Below, piece after piece: positions 25,128 to 34,861 of a DNA stretch of 64,000 nucleotides. Position numbers and translations under genes: made by a program. The DNA comes from Streptomyces atroolivaceus. GTDB lineage: Bacteria; Actinomycetota; Actinomycetes; Streptomycetales; Streptomycetaceae. The stretch is taken from positions 186,001-250,000 of the forward strand of contig NZ_JNXG01000018.1 in the NCBI RefSeq assembly GCF_000717025.1, written 5' to 3'. The notes under the pieces were generated by a model. That model did no database searches, was not told where the DNA came from, and saw nothing but the letters and a program-made list of their open reading frames with translations. The stretch's first letter is position 1. Each line of letters opens with the position of its first letter.

Positions 25128-26521
25128 GCGGCGGTCGCCCTCTCCGGCTCGGAGAGTGCCCACCACGCGGCAAGACCGAGCACGATCCCGGTCAGGACGG
25201 TGGAGGGACCACCGATGTCCGCGTAGAGGAAGTCGACCGTCTGCCAGGTCATCAGCCCGACGGCGGCGAGACCGCAGTCGACGGCCGCGGCTCCCCGTGC
25301 CCGTGCGAGCACCAGCCTGCGTACCCCGCCCACCAGCAGGGCCGCCCAGGAGCCCGCCAACGCCGTGAAGCCGATGAGCCCCTGCTCGCTGAGCACCAGC
25401 AGATACATGTTGTGGGGGGAGAGCAGCGGCTGCTTGCGGAACTCCTGCCCGGCACCCGCCGTGTCGCTGCCGGCGGAGAGCCCGATCGAGGCGTGGGCGT
25501 CCCGGTGCGCCGGGAAGCCCTTGAGACCGACGCCGGTCGCGGGGTGCTCGCGCCACATGCCCGTCGCGGCGGCCCACATGGTGTAGCGGTCGTTGACCGA
25601 CCGGTCGGGCGTACTGGTCACCTCGGTGATGCTGGTGAGGCGCTGCGAGATCATCTCGGACCCGACGCCGAATCCGCCCACCAGGACGACTCCGGCCGCG
25701 CCCAGCACAGCCAGCGCGCGGACGGCCTGCCGGAGTCCGGTCAGCGCGATCACCGCGAGGGCCCCCGCGGCCGTCGCGATCCACGCCCCCCGGCTGAAGG
25801 ACAGCGCGAGTGGGACGACCAGAAGCGCGGCGGCCGCGAGGGCCCACGCCCTCAGCGGACGAGGCGCGCCGGCGGGGGCGCGGAGCGCGTACGCGGTGGC
25901 CGCGACCAGACCGTAGCCGACGACCGTGGCCATCCCCATCACGTCACCGGGGCCGAACGTGCCGACCGCGCGGACGTCCTCGCCCATGTAGGAGGCGCCG
26001 GAGCCGGTGAGGTACTGGTGGACACCCGTCGCGCCCTGGACGGCCGCCAGCAGGACGACCGCGCCCGCGACGGCCCGGAACCCCCGGGCATCCCTGACCA
26101 GGAGAAGGACGGCGGCCGGCACCAGGACGAAGATCTGCAGGTACCGCACGAACCCCGGCAGTGCCGCCACCGGGTCCGCGGCGGTGACCGTGGCCAGGGC
26201 GATGCCCACCGCCGGCAGTCCCAGCACCACCGCCGCGGCCGTCGTGAGCGGACGCCGCCGCAGGAACAGCAGGCGGCCCGCGCAGACGAGCACGGCCACA
26301 CCCGAGAGCAGATCGGCCGCCCGTACGCCGGACACGCTCCCGGTCTCCGTGCCGTCTGCCGGGAGGGCCACGAGCAGGACCGTCGCGAGCAGCGGCAGCA
26401 GCGGCAGCAGCGGCAGCAGCGGCAGCAGCGGCAGCAGCGGCCAGCGGTCGCGCCGCTCGCGGGGCAGCGCCTTCTCGCGGGCGGTCTGTGCGGCCGGTGC
26501 CGTGGTCAGGGTGAGTGTCAC
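25124..26521 (-). CDS. O-antigen ligase / Wzy-type polysaccharide polymerase
   Basis: Polytopic membrane protein of 465 residues with about 11-12 helices. The Wzy_C / O-antigen ligase domain is recognised by SVNDRYTMWAAATGMWREHP, ATGVGLKGFPAHRD, and, after a periplasmic-type loop, LSPHNMYLLVLSEQGLIGF with the key SPHN. The protein would join repeat units on the outer face of the membrane. The first helix is preceded by six PLL repeats encoded by a 9-bp tandem repeat. GTG at 26521 lies only 3 bases after the sugar-transferase stop. The gene overlaps the flippase start by 4 bases. Confidence 0.87.
   Translation of the reverse strand: MTLTLTTAPAAQTAREKALPRERRDRWPLLPLLPLLPLLPLLPLLATVLLVALPADGTETGSVSGVRAADLLSGVAVLVCAGRLLFLRRRPLTTAAAVVLGLPAVGIALATVTAADPVAALPGFVRYLQIFVLVPAAVLLLVRDARGFRAVAGAVVLLAAVQGATGVHQYLTGSGASYMGEDVRAVGTFGPGDVMGMATVVGYGLVAATAYALRAPAGAPRPLRAWALAAAALLVVPLALSFSRGAWIATAAGALAVIALTGLRQAVRALAVLGAAGVVLVGGFGVGSEMISQRLTSITEVTSTPDRSVNDRYTMWAAATGMWREHPATGVGLKGFPAHRDAHASIGLSAGSDTAGAGQEFRKQPLLSPHNMYLLVLSEQGLIGFTALAGSWAALLVGGVRRLVLARARGAAAVDCGLAAVGLMTWQTVDFLYADIGGPSTVLTGIVLGLAAWWALSEPERATAA
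26388..26441. repeat. Six perfect 9-bp tandem copies (AGCAGCGGC) inside the polymerase gene
   Basis: Six contiguous copies of AGCAGCGGC fill 54 bases. On the minus strand they encode PLL repeated six times at about residues 28-45, at the start of the first hydrophobic segment. Each copy keeps the frame, so gain or loss changes only the length of that segment. Confidence 0.95.
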
Positions 26522-26524
26522 GGG

Positions 26525-28012
26525 TCAGCTGCCTCCGAGCCGGAACACCGAGCCGGCCGTGCGCGCCAGCACGCACACGTCCTGCCACAGCGACCACGTC
26601 TCGATGTAACGGTTGTCGAAGCGGGCCCGGTCCTCGATCGACGTGTCGCCGCGCAGGCCGTGCACCTGGGCCAGTCCCGTGATGCCCACCGGCATCCGGT
26701 GCCGGGTCCGGTAACCGGGGTGCTTCCGGCTGAACTGCGCGACGAAGTAGGGCCGTTCGGGGCGCGGCCCGACCAGGCTCATGTCTCCGCGCACGACGTT
26801 CCACAGCTGCGGCAGCTCATCGAGCGACGTCCTGCGCAGCGTCCTGCCCACGCCGCTCATGCGCCGGTCGGCCGACACGTTCCACCGGGTGGCCGACTCG
26901 TGGGCGTCGGCCGGGCGCAAGGTGCGGAACTTCAGCAGGACGAACGGCCGCCCGTACCTGCCGATCCGCTCCTGACGGAAGATGACGCCGGGGCCGTCGC
27001 AGACCCGTACGGCGAGTGCGCAGGCGGCCATCACCGGGGACGCCACCACCAGTGCCACCGTGGCCAGGACGGCGTCCATGGCCCGCTTCACCCGGTGAGC
27101 CACCGGACGGCGCGGTCCGGGGTACAGCGAGTGCGCCGCGAATCCCCACACATGGTCCGGCCGGGGCGCGGTCCTGCAGTGGCCGACCGTCCCCTGATCG
27201 GTGATCAGCCACACCCGGCAGCCGTGCCGCACGAAGAGCGCGAAGAGCTCCGCCCCGTCGGGCGCGGCCTCGGGCGGGACCGTGAAGACGGCATGCCGTA
27301 CGGAGTTCTGCACCACGGCCCGGCCGGCGTCCCGCACCGACGCGAGAACGGGTAGCGGCGCTTGGCCGGCCGGTGCGTCCGCGTCCGTACCGGAGCCCAC
27401 CGAGCCCACCACCCGGCCGACCGGCCGCATCCCGTACCGCGCGTGCTCCTGCAGCACGGCGACGACCCGGTCGGCGACCGGACCGTCGCCGATCACCAGC
27501 GCCGACTGCGGAGCGCGTGCGGCCGACCAGAGCCGGGACCGGTGTACGACGGCACGGGCCCCGCAGCTCACCAGGGTCTGGAGGCCGGCCGCACAGCCGA
27601 GCGTCACCCACCCGACGGTGTGGCGCGGGTCGTACGCGGACACCGCCTCTGCGACGACGTACCACTGCACCGCGGCCAGCCCGGCCAGCGCGGGGAGCTC
27701 CGCCAGAGCGGACGGGGAGAGCCCGGTCCGGTAGAGGCCCCGGTAGGCGTTCAGGAGCAGCTGTACGGCAGCCTGCACGAGGACGGCGACCGGTGGCCAC
27801 GGGCCGGGTGCGACCAGCGCCACGGTCAGGCCGAGGGAGAGTGCGTCGGAGGCCATGAGCGCCGTCGGCGCCCGCCGTCGCGCGGCACCTCCGGCGGCCT
27901 GTGGGGCCGGAGCCCCGTCCCTGCCGCTGCGCGGCGGGCGGATCGTGGCAGCCGCACGCCGTACGGCAGTTGCCTGGGCGGCTCCGGGGGCAGGTGCACT
28001 ATCCGTCGTCAT
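26525..28012 (-). CDS. Polyprenyl-phosphate sugar-1-phosphate transferase (exopolysaccharide priming enzyme)
   Basis: Initiating phosphoglycosyltransferase of the WcaJ/CpsE type, 495 residues, which loads the first sugar phosphate on undecaprenyl phosphate. An N-terminal part has several membrane helices and a CoA/NAD-like fold with ALVIGDGPVADRVVAVL. The catalytic Bac_transf domain covers the last about 200 residues: RVKRAMDAVLATVALVVASP, IFRQERIGRYGRPFVLLKFR and RTSLDELPQLWNVVRGDMSL followed by VGPRPERP. ATG at 28012 overlaps the preceding glycosyltransferase stop (ATGA). Second gene of the operon. It is monotopic or polytopic; only the N-terminal region varies between relatives. Confidence 0.92.
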   Translation of the reverse strand: MTTDSAPAPGAAQATAVRRAAATIRPPRSGRDGAPAPQAAGGAARRRAPTALMASDALSLGLTVALVAPGPWPPVAVLVQAAVQLLLNAYRGLYRTGLSPSALAELPALAGLAAVQWYVVAEAVSAYDPRHTVGWVTLGCAAGLQTLVSCGARAVVHRSRLWSAARAPQSALVIGDGPVADRVVAVLQEHARYGMRPVGRVVGSVGSGTDADAPAGQAPLPVLASVRDAGRAVVQNSVRHAVFTVPPEAAPDGAELFALFVRHGCRVWLITDQGTVGHCRTAPRPDHVWGFAAHSLYPGPRRPVAHRVKRAMDAVLATVALVVASPVMAACALAVRVCDGPGVIFRQERIGRYGRPFVLLKFRTLRPADAHESATRWNVSADRRMSGVGRTLRRTSLDELPQLWNVVRGDMSLVGPRPERPYFVAQFSRKHPGYRTRHRMPVGITGLAQVHGLRGDTSIEDRARFDNRYIETWSLWQDVCVLARTAGSVFRLGGS

Positions 28013-29184
28013 CGCTCGGTGCGCTTCCTCGTCGTGGGGCGGGACTGGCCGACAAGTTCCTGGTAGAGGCGCAGGACCGCACCGGCGGTCTCCGTCACGT
28101 CGAAGAGCGACCGGGTGCGGCTCTGTGCCGTGCGGCCAAGCTCCACGCGCAGCGCCGGATCGCTCAGCAGAGTGGTCAGCGCCGCCGCGAGTGCTGCGGG
28201 GTCCTCCGGCGGCACGAGGCAATGGGGCAGGTGACCGGGCGGCAGGCTTTCCCTGGCCCCGTCGACGTCGGTCAGCAGGACGGGCGTGCCGCAGGCCATG
28301 GCTTCGAGGGGGGCCAGCGCCATCCCCTCCCACCGCGAGGGGAGAACCAGGAGATCCGCCGCCTGGATCCAGGGCCGCACATCCGGGCTGGCCCCCGTGA
28401 ACAGCACTCCGGGGGGCGCGGAGCGCCGCAGCTCCTCCCCGTACGGCCCGTCCCCGACCAGGACCAGCCGGGCACCGCCCACCGTTGCCCTCCGCCAGGC
28501 GTGCAGCAGCAGGTCCTGGCCCTTCTGCCGGCTCAGGCGGCCGACGCACACGACGAGCGGCACGCCGACGGGGATCTCCTCGGGCAAGGGGAGCGAGGCG
28601 CGGACGGAGGCGGCGGAGCCCTCATGGGCAGGCCGGAATCGGCCCAGGTCGATGCCGTTGTGGATCACCGACCAGCGTGCCGTGACGCCCGCGCGCTGCC
28701 CGGCCCGGAGCTCGGACTCGCTGACGCAGAGGATGCGGTCGCTCCACCGTGCCCCGAAGCGCTCCCACGCCACGGCCAGTTCCGCGGCCCTTCCCTCCAG
28801 GGCCTCGAACGACCAGGCGTGCGGCTGGAACACCGTCGGAATCCGGCCGCGCACGGCGAGACGCCCGGCCAGCCCCGCCTTGGCACTGTGGGCATGGATC
28901 ACATCGGGAGCGGATCCCCGGATCAGCCGGCCGGCCGTGATGACCTCCCGGCCGAGCCGGGGGCCGGGGGCACGCTCCGCCGGCCAGGCGCACACCCGGG
29001 CCCCGGCGGAGGAGGCACCGGCCGCCAGTGGCCCCTGGGGCGGGCAGGCCACGACGGTCCGCAGCCCTGCCCGGACCTGCGCCGCCACGAGATCGGTCAC
29101 GACCCGTGCGACTCCCCCTTCCACCGGCTGGACCAGGTGAAGGACTGTCAGTCGATTCTCGTCTGGGCAACTCTTCTGCAGCAC
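28009..29184 (-). CDS. GT4-type glycosyltransferase, first gene of the exopolysaccharide operon
   Basis: GT-B glycosyltransferase of 391 residues. The opening LTVLHLVQPVEGGVARVVTD is the GT4 N-terminal motif. VIHAHSAKAGLAGRLA, LCVSESE, VIHNGIDLGRF, VCVGRLSRQKGQDLLL, LVLVGDGPYGEEL and LPSRWEGMALAPLEAMACG complete the fold, the last with the E-x7-E donor site. GTG at 29184 is the last in-frame start before the conserved region, with AGAGAG upstream at a long distance. A better Shine-Dalgarno lies further upstream but belongs to a different small ORF that runs across this start, so the gene may be translationally coupled to it. The operon promoter must lie in 29185-29767. Confidence 0.9.
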   Translation of the reverse strand: MLQKSCPDENRLTVLHLVQPVEGGVARVVTDLVAAQVRAGLRTVVACPPQGPLAAGASSAGARVCAWPAERAPGPRLGREVITAGRLIRGSAPDVIHAHSAKAGLAGRLAVRGRIPTVFQPHAWSFEALEGRAAELAVAWERFGARWSDRILCVSESELRAGQRAGVTARWSVIHNGIDLGRFRPAHEGSAASVRASLPLPEEIPVGVPLVVCVGRLSRQKGQDLLLHAWRRATVGGARLVLVGDGPYGEELRRSAPPGVLFTGASPDVRPWIQAADLLVLPSRWEGMALAPLEAMACGTPVLLTDVDGARESLPPGHLPHCLVPPEDPAALAAALTTLLSDPALRVELGRTAQSRTRSLFDVTETAGAVLRLYQELVGQSRPTTRKRTER

Positions 29185-29333
29185 GTACGGCTCTCTTTCA
29201 CATGCCCCCGAAGAGCCGGTTCGGGTAAACACCGGCGGCAAGGAATATGGCGGCGGAGATCAAGTGGGTAAAACCGAAACGCACTGTGGCAGAGCGTGCG
29301 TGGGAAACGCGCATGACTCGCGCACGTGTCCAT
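29148..29333 (-). CDS. Candidate small cysteine-rich ORF overlapping the first exopolysaccharide gene
   Basis: ATG at 29333 has a near-perfect Shine-Dalgarno (GGAGGTGA, then TTTTT before the ATG) and opens 61 codons ending at 29148, 36 bases inside the next gene. The protein starts MDTCASHARFPRTLCHSAFR, contains seven cysteines and many arginines, and resembles nothing I know. Codon usage is poorer in G/C at third positions than in neighbours, so it may be a leader or coupling ORF more than a stable protein. It could equally be non-coding with a fortuitous ribosome site. Its stop lying just inside the glycosyltransferase gene would allow translational coupling. Confidence 0.35.
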   Translation of the reverse strand: MDTCASHARFPRTLCHSAFRFYPLDLRRHIPCRRCLPEPALRGHVKESRTCCRRVAQTRID

Positions 29334-29767
29334 AAAAATCACCTCCGAACAGGCCGGCGTCCGCAGTGCCCCGAATATTGCGGCGTGTCAGACGGCTATG
29401 TCCGCCTTGGTCCGTCGCCGTGCCGCATGATGGCCGTGCCGCACCTCTCCGTTCGTATACCGGAGGCCCCGGATACGCTGACGGTAATACGCCGCAATTC
29501 ATGTCGGGTTGCGTGCTCGAATTCTGGCGGCTGGTGTTCCGGCCGTCCCGGGCCGGTATTCTCCGGCCCCGCTGTCGCTCGTCGCGCTTTCCGCGTGAAC
29601 CGGCCAACCACCGTGGAACGGCCCTCCGATCCACCGTGCGCCGGATGTACTGCTGGCCGGGCCGCGTACCCAGGGGCGCGGCCGAAGAGGCAGTATCGGA
29701 TACGACTCGTGGTGATCGTCCGCCCCGTGGCGGTCCACGAACGGCCGATGAGGACAGAGGAGAATCG
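29185..29767. other. Divergent intergenic region, exopolysaccharide operon versus pgm
   Basis: About 580 bases of visibly lower G+C than the surroundings separate the minus-strand operon from the plus-strand pgm gene. Apart from the small ORF at its left end I see no gene. It should hold the operon promoter and the pgm promoter. Open frames cross it on both strands without ribosome sites. No SigB-type promoter match was found. Confidence 0.5.
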
Positions 29768-31414
29768 ATGGTTCACGAACGGGCCGGGCAGCCGGCGCAG
29801 CCCGGAGACCTGGTGGACGTGGCACGGCTGGTGACGGCCTATTACACGGTCCGTCCCGACCCGGCCGAGCCCGGACAGCGTGTGGCCTTCGGGACGTCGG
29901 GCCACCGCGGATCGGCGTTCGCGGCGGCGTTCAACGACGACCACATCGCCGCCACCACCCAGGCCATCTGCGACTACCGGGACCGACAGGGCACGGACGG
30001 GCCACTGTTCCTCGGCGCCGACACCCACGCGCTGTCCGAACCCGCGCGCATCACGGCGGTGGAGGTGCTGGCGGCCAACGGCGCCACCGTCCTGATCGAC
30101 AGCGACGACGGCTACACCCCCACGCCGGCCGTCTCGCACGCGATCCTGACGTACAACCGGGACCGCACCGCCGGCCTCGCGGACGGCATCGTCGTCACGC
30201 CGTCGCACAACCCGCCGGCCGACGGCGGGTTCAAGTACAACCCCCCGCACGGTGGTCCGGCCGGCTCGGACGCCACGTCCTGGATCCAGGACCGTGCCAA
30301 CGCCCTGATCGAGGGCGGCCTCAAGGAGGTCCGGCGGATCCCCTACGCCCGGGCGCTCGCCGCCGCCACCACCGGGCGGCACGACTTCCTGACCGCCTAC
30401 GTCGACGACCTCCCGGCGGTCCTCGACCTGGACGCCGTACGTGACGCGGGGATCCGGATCGGCGCCGACCCCCTCGGCGGCGCCTCGGTCGCGTACTGGG
30501 GGAGGATCGCCGAACGCCACCGGCTCGACCTCACGGTGGTCAATCCGCTCGCCGACCCCACCTGGCGTTTCATGACGCTGGACTGGGACGGCAAGATCCG
30601 GATGGACTGCTCCTCGCCGTACGCCATGGCATCCCTGATCGAGCGACGCGACGCCTACACCATCGCCACCGGCAACGACGCCGACGCCGACCGGCACGGC
30701 ATCGTCACGCCCGACGGCGGTCTGATGAACCCCAACCACTACCTGGCCGTCGCGATCCGCTATCTCTACTCCCACCGTGAGGGCTGGCCGGCCGGTACCG
30801 GCATCGGCAAGACCCTGGTCTCCTCCTCCATGATCGACCGGGTCGCCGCGGACCTCGGACGGCGACTCGTGGAGGTCCCGGTGGGCTTCAAGTGGTTCGT
30901 CGACGGCCTGTTCGGCGGCACCCTGGGATTCGGCGGGGAGGAGTCCGCAGGAGCCTCCTTCCTGCGCCGCGACGGCCGGGTGTGGACCACGGACAAGGAC
31001 GGCATCCTGCTCGCGCTGCTGGCCTCGGAGATCACGGCGGTCACCGGCTCCACCCCCTCCCAGCACTACGGCGAACTCACCGCCCGGTTCGGCGACCCGG
31101 CCTACGCCCGGGTCGACGCCCCGGCGACGCGCGAGCAGAAGGCCGTGCTGGCCAAGCTCTCCCCGGAGCAGGTCACCGCGGACACGCTGGCCGGTGAGCC
31201 GATCACCGCGGTGCTCACCGAGGCGCCGGGCAACGGTGCCGCCGTCGGCGGGCTCAAGGTCTGCACCGACAGCGCGTGGTTCGCGGCCCGTCCCTCCGGC
31301 ACGGAGGACGTCTACAAGGTGTACGCGGAGAGCTTCCAGGGGGCCGCGCACCTGGCCGAGGTCCAGGACGAGGCCCGCGCCCTGGTCTCCGACGCGCTGG
31401 GCGCCCGGGGCTGA
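29768..31414 (+). CDS. pgm: Phosphoglucomutase (alpha-D-glucose phosphate-specific)
   Basis: Interconverts glucose-1-phosphate and glucose-6-phosphate; 548 residues, the full usual length. The phosphoserine loop is [17 protein letters not shown], the metal loop [16 protein letters not shown], the sugar-binding loop [16 protein letters not shown], and the phosphate-binding loop [24 protein letters not shown] near the N-terminus is typical of the Pgm subgroup. ATG at 29768 has GAGGAG about 6 bases upstream. The gene faces away from the exopolysaccharide operon; its product supplies UDP-glucose and related donors, so the pairing makes sense metabolically. A hairpin follows the stop. Confidence 0.95.
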   Translation: MVHERAGQPAQPGDLVDVARLVTAYYTVRPDPAEPGQRVAFGTSGHRGSAFAAAFNDDHIAATTQAICDYRDRQGTDGPLFLGADTHALSEPARITAVEVLAANGATVLIDSDDGYTPTPAVSHAILTYNRDRTAGLADGIVVTPSHNPPADGGFKYNPPHGGPAGSDATSWIQDRANALIEGGLKEVRRIPYARALAAATTGRHDFLTAYVDDLPAVLDLDAVRDAGIRIGADPLGGASVAYWGRIAERHRLDLTVVNPLADPTWRFMTLDWDGKIRMDCSSPYAMASLIERRDAYTIATGNDADADRHGIVTPDGGLMNPNHYLAVAIRYLYSHREGWPAGTGIGKTLVSSSMIDRVAADLGRRLVEVPVGFKWFVDGLFGGTLGFGGEESAGASFLRRDGRVWTTDKDGILLALLASEITAVTGSTPSQHYGELTARFGDPAYARVDAPATREQKAVLAKLSPEQVTADTLAGEPITAVLTEAPGNGAAVGGLKVCTDSAWFAARPSGTEDVYKVYAESFQGAAHLAEVQDEARALVSDALGARG

Positions 31415-31420
31415 CCGGCC

Positions 31421-31454
31421 GGGCGGGCGTGGCCGCTCCCGGTCGCGCCCGCCC
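31421..31454 (+). terminator. Hairpin after pgm
   Basis: GGGCGGGCG (31421-31429) pairs with CGCCCGCCC (31446-31454), a 9-bp all-G/C stem with a 16-base loop, 7 bases after the pgm stop. No T-tract. Confidence 0.5.
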
Positions 31455-31635
31455 TCCGCCCTTCCGGCATCCACGGGGCGAGGCCTGGGACGGTGTCCTG
31501 CCCGCCCGCACCCCGGACGCCACGGCCGTTCCGGAACCGGGGGGGCAAGGCCGTGACGGCTCCGGAGCGGGCGCCCTGGGCGTCCGGCCTCCCCGCCTGC
31601 CGAGGACGGCGCGCCGGCCGGGGTCCCGATCCGGA

Positions 31636-32625
31636 TCAGGCTTCCCCTCGGAACGCCTGAAGGATCCGCCCGGCGGCCAGCGTGGCGGTCAACTCGCCGT
31701 CACGGACGCGCTGTTCGAGCTCGGGAGCCAGCGTACGCACCGCCGGGTGGCTGCGCAGGCTGTCCAGCAGTTCGTCACGGACCATCGTCCAGGTCCAGCC
31801 GACCTGCTGCTCCCGGCGCTTGGCCGACAGCCGCCCGGTGGCCTCCAGGAGCGTACGGTGCTGCTCCAGCCGCTCCCACAGCGCGTCCAGGCCGGTCGAT
31901 TCCCTGGCACTGCACGTCAGCACCGGGGGAGTCCATTCCGCGTCCACCGGGTGCATCAGCCGCAGGGCGCCCGCCAGCTCACGTGCCGCGGAGCGGGCGT
32001 CGCGTTCGTGCGGGCCGTCGGCCTTGTTGACCGCGATGGCGTCGGCCAGCTCCAGGACTCCCTTCTTGATGCCCTGGAGCTGATCGCCGGTACGGGCCAG
32101 GGTGAGCAGCAGGAAGGTGTCGACCATGTCGGCGACCGCCGTCTCCGACTGTCCGACCCCGACCGTCTCCACCAGCACCACGTCGTAGCCGGCCGCCTCC
32201 ATCACCACGATGGACTCTCGGGTCGCCTTGGCCACTCCGCCGAGGGTTCCCGCGGTGGGGGAGGGGCGTACGAACGCGCGCGCGTCCACCGCCAGCCGCT
32301 CCATCCGGGTCTTGTCACCCAGGATGGAGCCGCCGGTGCGGCTGGAGGACGGGTCCACGGCGAGCACCGCGACCCGGTGCCCGAGGCCCGTCAGCAGGGT
32401 GCCGAACGCGTCGATGAACGTGGACTTGCCCACGCCGGGCACCCCGCTGATACCGATGCGCCGGGCCTGCCCGGCGTGGGGCAGGAGCTCGCTCAGCAAC
32501 TGCTGCGCCAGTACCCGGTGGTCGGGCCGCGCCGACTCCACGAGCGTGATCGCGCGCGCGACGAACGCCCTCTTCCCGTCGAGCACACCCTTGACGTAGG
32601 CGTCGACGTCGATGTTCGCGGCCAC
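31636..32625 (-). CDS. meaB: Methylmalonyl-CoA mutase-associated G-protein MeaB (ArgK family)
   Basis: GTPase chaperone of 329 residues that protects methylmalonyl-CoA mutase and gates cobalamin loading. P-loop: RIGISGVPGVGKSTFIDAFG. VLAVDPSSSRTGGSILGDKTRM is the family-specific switch I region, VLVETVGVGQSETAVADMVD the switch II/Walker B region, and AVNKADG the base-recognition NKxD. GTG at 32625 follows the mutB stop by 10 bases on the same strand. Third gene of mutA-mutB-meaB, the usual order in Streptomyces. Older annotations as an arginine/ornithine transport ATPase (ArgK) should be ignored in this context. Confidence 0.95.
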   Translation of the reverse strand: MAANIDVDAYVKGVLDGKRAFVARAITLVESARPDHRVLAQQLLSELLPHAGQARRIGISGVPGVGKSTFIDAFGTLLTGLGHRVAVLAVDPSSSRTGGSILGDKTRMERLAVDARAFVRPSPTAGTLGGVAKATRESIVVMEAAGYDVVLVETVGVGQSETAVADMVDTFLLLTLARTGDQLQGIKKGVLELADAIAVNKADGPHERDARSAARELAGALRLMHPVDAEWTPPVLTCSARESTGLDALWERLEQHRTLLEATGRLSAKRREQQVGWTWTMVRDELLDSLRSHPAVRTLAPELEQRVRDGELTATLAAGRILQAFRGEA

Positions 32626-32635
32626 CGTCAGCGGC

Positions 32636-34861
32636 TCACAGCTCGTGGCCGAGCGAGGCGGCGAGCCGCGCGACCAGGTCGTGCGCTGCGTCCGGGATCA
32701 CCGTGCCGGGCGGGAACACCGCGGTGGCACCCGCCTCGTGCAGCGCGTCGATGTCCTGCGGCGGAATCACCCCGCCCACCACGATCATGATGTCCTCGCG
32801 GCCCTCGGCGGCGAGCTCCTCGCGCAGCGCGGGCACGAGCGTGAGGTGGCCGGCGGCGAGCGACGAGACGCCGACGATGTGCACGTCCGCCTCGACCGCC
32901 TGCCGGGCGACCTCGCCCGGCGTCTGGAACAGCGGGCCGACGTCGACGTCGAAACCGAGGTCGGCGAAGGCCGTCGCGATCACCTTCTGGCCGCGGTCGT
33001 GGCCGTCCTGTCCCATCTTGGCGACGAGGATGCGCGGACGCCGTCCCTCCGCCTCCTCGAAGTCATCGACCAGTGTGCGGGTGCGGTCCACCGACGGTGA
33101 CTCTCCTGCCTCTTTGCGGTACACGCCGGAGATCGTACGGATCTGGCCGGCGTGCCTCCCGTACACCTTCTCCAGCGCGTCGGAGATCTCCCCGACCGTG
33201 GCCATGGCCCGGGCGGCGTCGACGGCCAGCGCCAGCAGGTTGCCCTCGAGTCCTGGCCCGGGGTCCCGCTCGGCCGCGGCCGTCAGAGCGCGCAGCGCGG
33301 CCTGGCAGGCCGCCTCGTCACGCTCCTCACGCAGTCGGCGGAGCTTCTCGACCTGCTGGGCGCGCACGGAGGAGTTGTCGACCTTGAGTACGTCGATCTT
33401 CTCGTCGGTCTCCACCCGGTACTTGTTGACCCCGATGACCGGCTGGCGGCCGGCGTCGATGCGTGCCTGGGTGCGGGCGGCGGCTTCCTCGATCCGGAGC
33501 TTGGGGATGCCCGCGTCGATGGCCTTGGCCATGCCGCCGGCCGCCTCGACCTCCTGGATGTGCTGCCAGGCCCGCTGCGCCAGGTCGTGTGTGAGCCTTT
33601 CGACGTACGCGCTGCCGCCCCAGGGGTCGATGACCCGGCAGGTGCCGGACTCCTGCTGGAGCAGCAGCTGCGTGTTGCGGGCGATCCGTGCGGAGAAGTC
33701 CGTCGGGAGGGCGAGTGCCTCGTCGAGGGCGTTGGTGTGCAGCGACTGGGTGTGCCCCTGGGTCGCGGCCATCGCCTCGACGCAGGTGCGCGTGACGTTG
33801 TTGAACACGTCCTGCGCGGTCAGGGACCAGCCGGACGTCTGTGAATGGGTGCGCAGCGACAGCGACTTGGCGTTCTTCGGCCCGAACTCCTTGACCAGCT
33901 TCGCCCACAGCAGGCGGGCCGCGCGCAGTTTGGCGATCTCCATGAAGAAGTTCATGCCGATCGCCCAGAAGAAGGAGAGGCGTGGTGCGAACGCGTCGAC
34001 GTCCAGGCCCGCCGCCTGTCCGGCCCGCAGGTACTCCACCCCGTCGGCCAGGGTGTAGGCGAGCTCCAGGTCGGCCGTCGCGCCGGCTTCCTGGATGTGG
34101 TAGCCGGAGATGGAGATGGAGTTGTAGCGCGGCATCTTCTGCGAGGTGAACGCGAAGATGTCGGAGATGATCCGCATCGAGGGGCCGGGCGGGTAGATGT
34201 AGGTGTTGCGGACCATGAACTCCTTGAGGATGTCGTTCTGGATGGTCCCGGCCAGCTTCTCGGGCGGCACGCCCTGTTCTTCCGCGGCGACGATGTACAG
34301 GGCGAGTACGGGAAGTACGGCGCCGTTCATCGTCATCGACACCGACATCCTGTCGAGCGGGATGCCGTCGAAGAGCTGGCGCATGTCGTAGATGGAGTCG
34401 ATGGCGACGCCGGCCATGCCGACGTCGCCGGTGACCCGGGGGTGGTCGCTGTCGTAACCGCGGTGGGTGGGCAGGTCGAACGCGACCGAGAGTCCCTTCT
34501 GGCCGGCTGCCAGGTTGCGCCGGTAGAAGGCGTTGGACTCCTCGGCCGTGGAGAAACCGGCGTACTGGCGGATGGTCCAGGGCTGGTTGACGTACATCGT
34601 CGGGTACGGGCCGCGCAGATACGGAGCGATGCCGGGGTACGTGCCGAGGAAGTCCAGCCCCTCCAGATCCCGCCCCGTGTACAGCGGCTTGACGTCGATG
34701 CCCTCCGGGGTCTCCCAGAGCAGCTCGTCCTCGGACCGGCCCGCCGACTCCTTCACCGCGGCCTTCCACTGGTCCTCGGGGACCACGGTGGCGGGCTCGC
34801 CGGCCAGCGGGACGTCGGAGAAGTCCGGCACGGTCGTCCCGGTGGTCTCGGGGGTCTGCAT
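32636..34861 (-). CDS. mutB: Methylmalonyl-CoA mutase, large (catalytic) subunit
   Basis: Adenosylcobalamin enzyme of 741 residues that interconverts succinyl-CoA and (R)-methylmalonyl-CoA. The catalytic barrel shows [39 protein letters not shown] and [20 protein letters not shown]. The B12-binding domain is at the C-terminus: [19 protein letters not shown] with the cobalt-ligating His, [15 protein letters not shown] and [14 protein letters not shown] at 34861 shares one base with the mutA stop (TGATG), so translation is coupled. This supplies methylmalonyl-CoA for polyketide synthesis or consumes it in propionate metabolism. The epimerase is not in the window. Confidence 0.97.
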   Translation of the reverse strand: MQTPETTGTTVPDFSDVPLAGEPATVVPEDQWKAAVKESAGRSEDELLWETPEGIDVKPLYTGRDLEGLDFLGTYPGIAPYLRGPYPTMYVNQPWTIRQYAGFSTAEESNAFYRRNLAAGQKGLSVAFDLPTHRGYDSDHPRVTGDVGMAGVAIDSIYDMRQLFDGIPLDRMSVSMTMNGAVLPVLALYIVAAEEQGVPPEKLAGTIQNDILKEFMVRNTYIYPPGPSMRIISDIFAFTSQKMPRYNSISISGYHIQEAGATADLELAYTLADGVEYLRAGQAAGLDVDAFAPRLSFFWAIGMNFFMEIAKLRAARLLWAKLVKEFGPKNAKSLSLRTHSQTSGWSLTAQDVFNNVTRTCVEAMAATQGHTQSLHTNALDEALALPTDFSARIARNTQLLLQQESGTCRVIDPWGGSAYVERLTHDLAQRAWQHIQEVEAAGGMAKAIDAGIPKLRIEEAAARTQARIDAGRQPVIGVNKYRVETDEKIDVLKVDNSSVRAQQVEKLRRLREERDEAACQAALRALTAAAERDPGPGLEGNLLALAVDAARAMATVGEISDALEKVYGRHAGQIRTISGVYRKEAGESPSVDRTRTLVDDFEEAEGRRPRILVAKMGQDGHDRGQKVIATAFADLGFDVDVGPLFQTPGEVARQAVEADVHIVGVSSLAAGHLTLVPALREELAAEGREDIMIVVGGVIPPQDIDALHEAGATAVFPPGTVIPDAAHDLVARLAASLGHEL

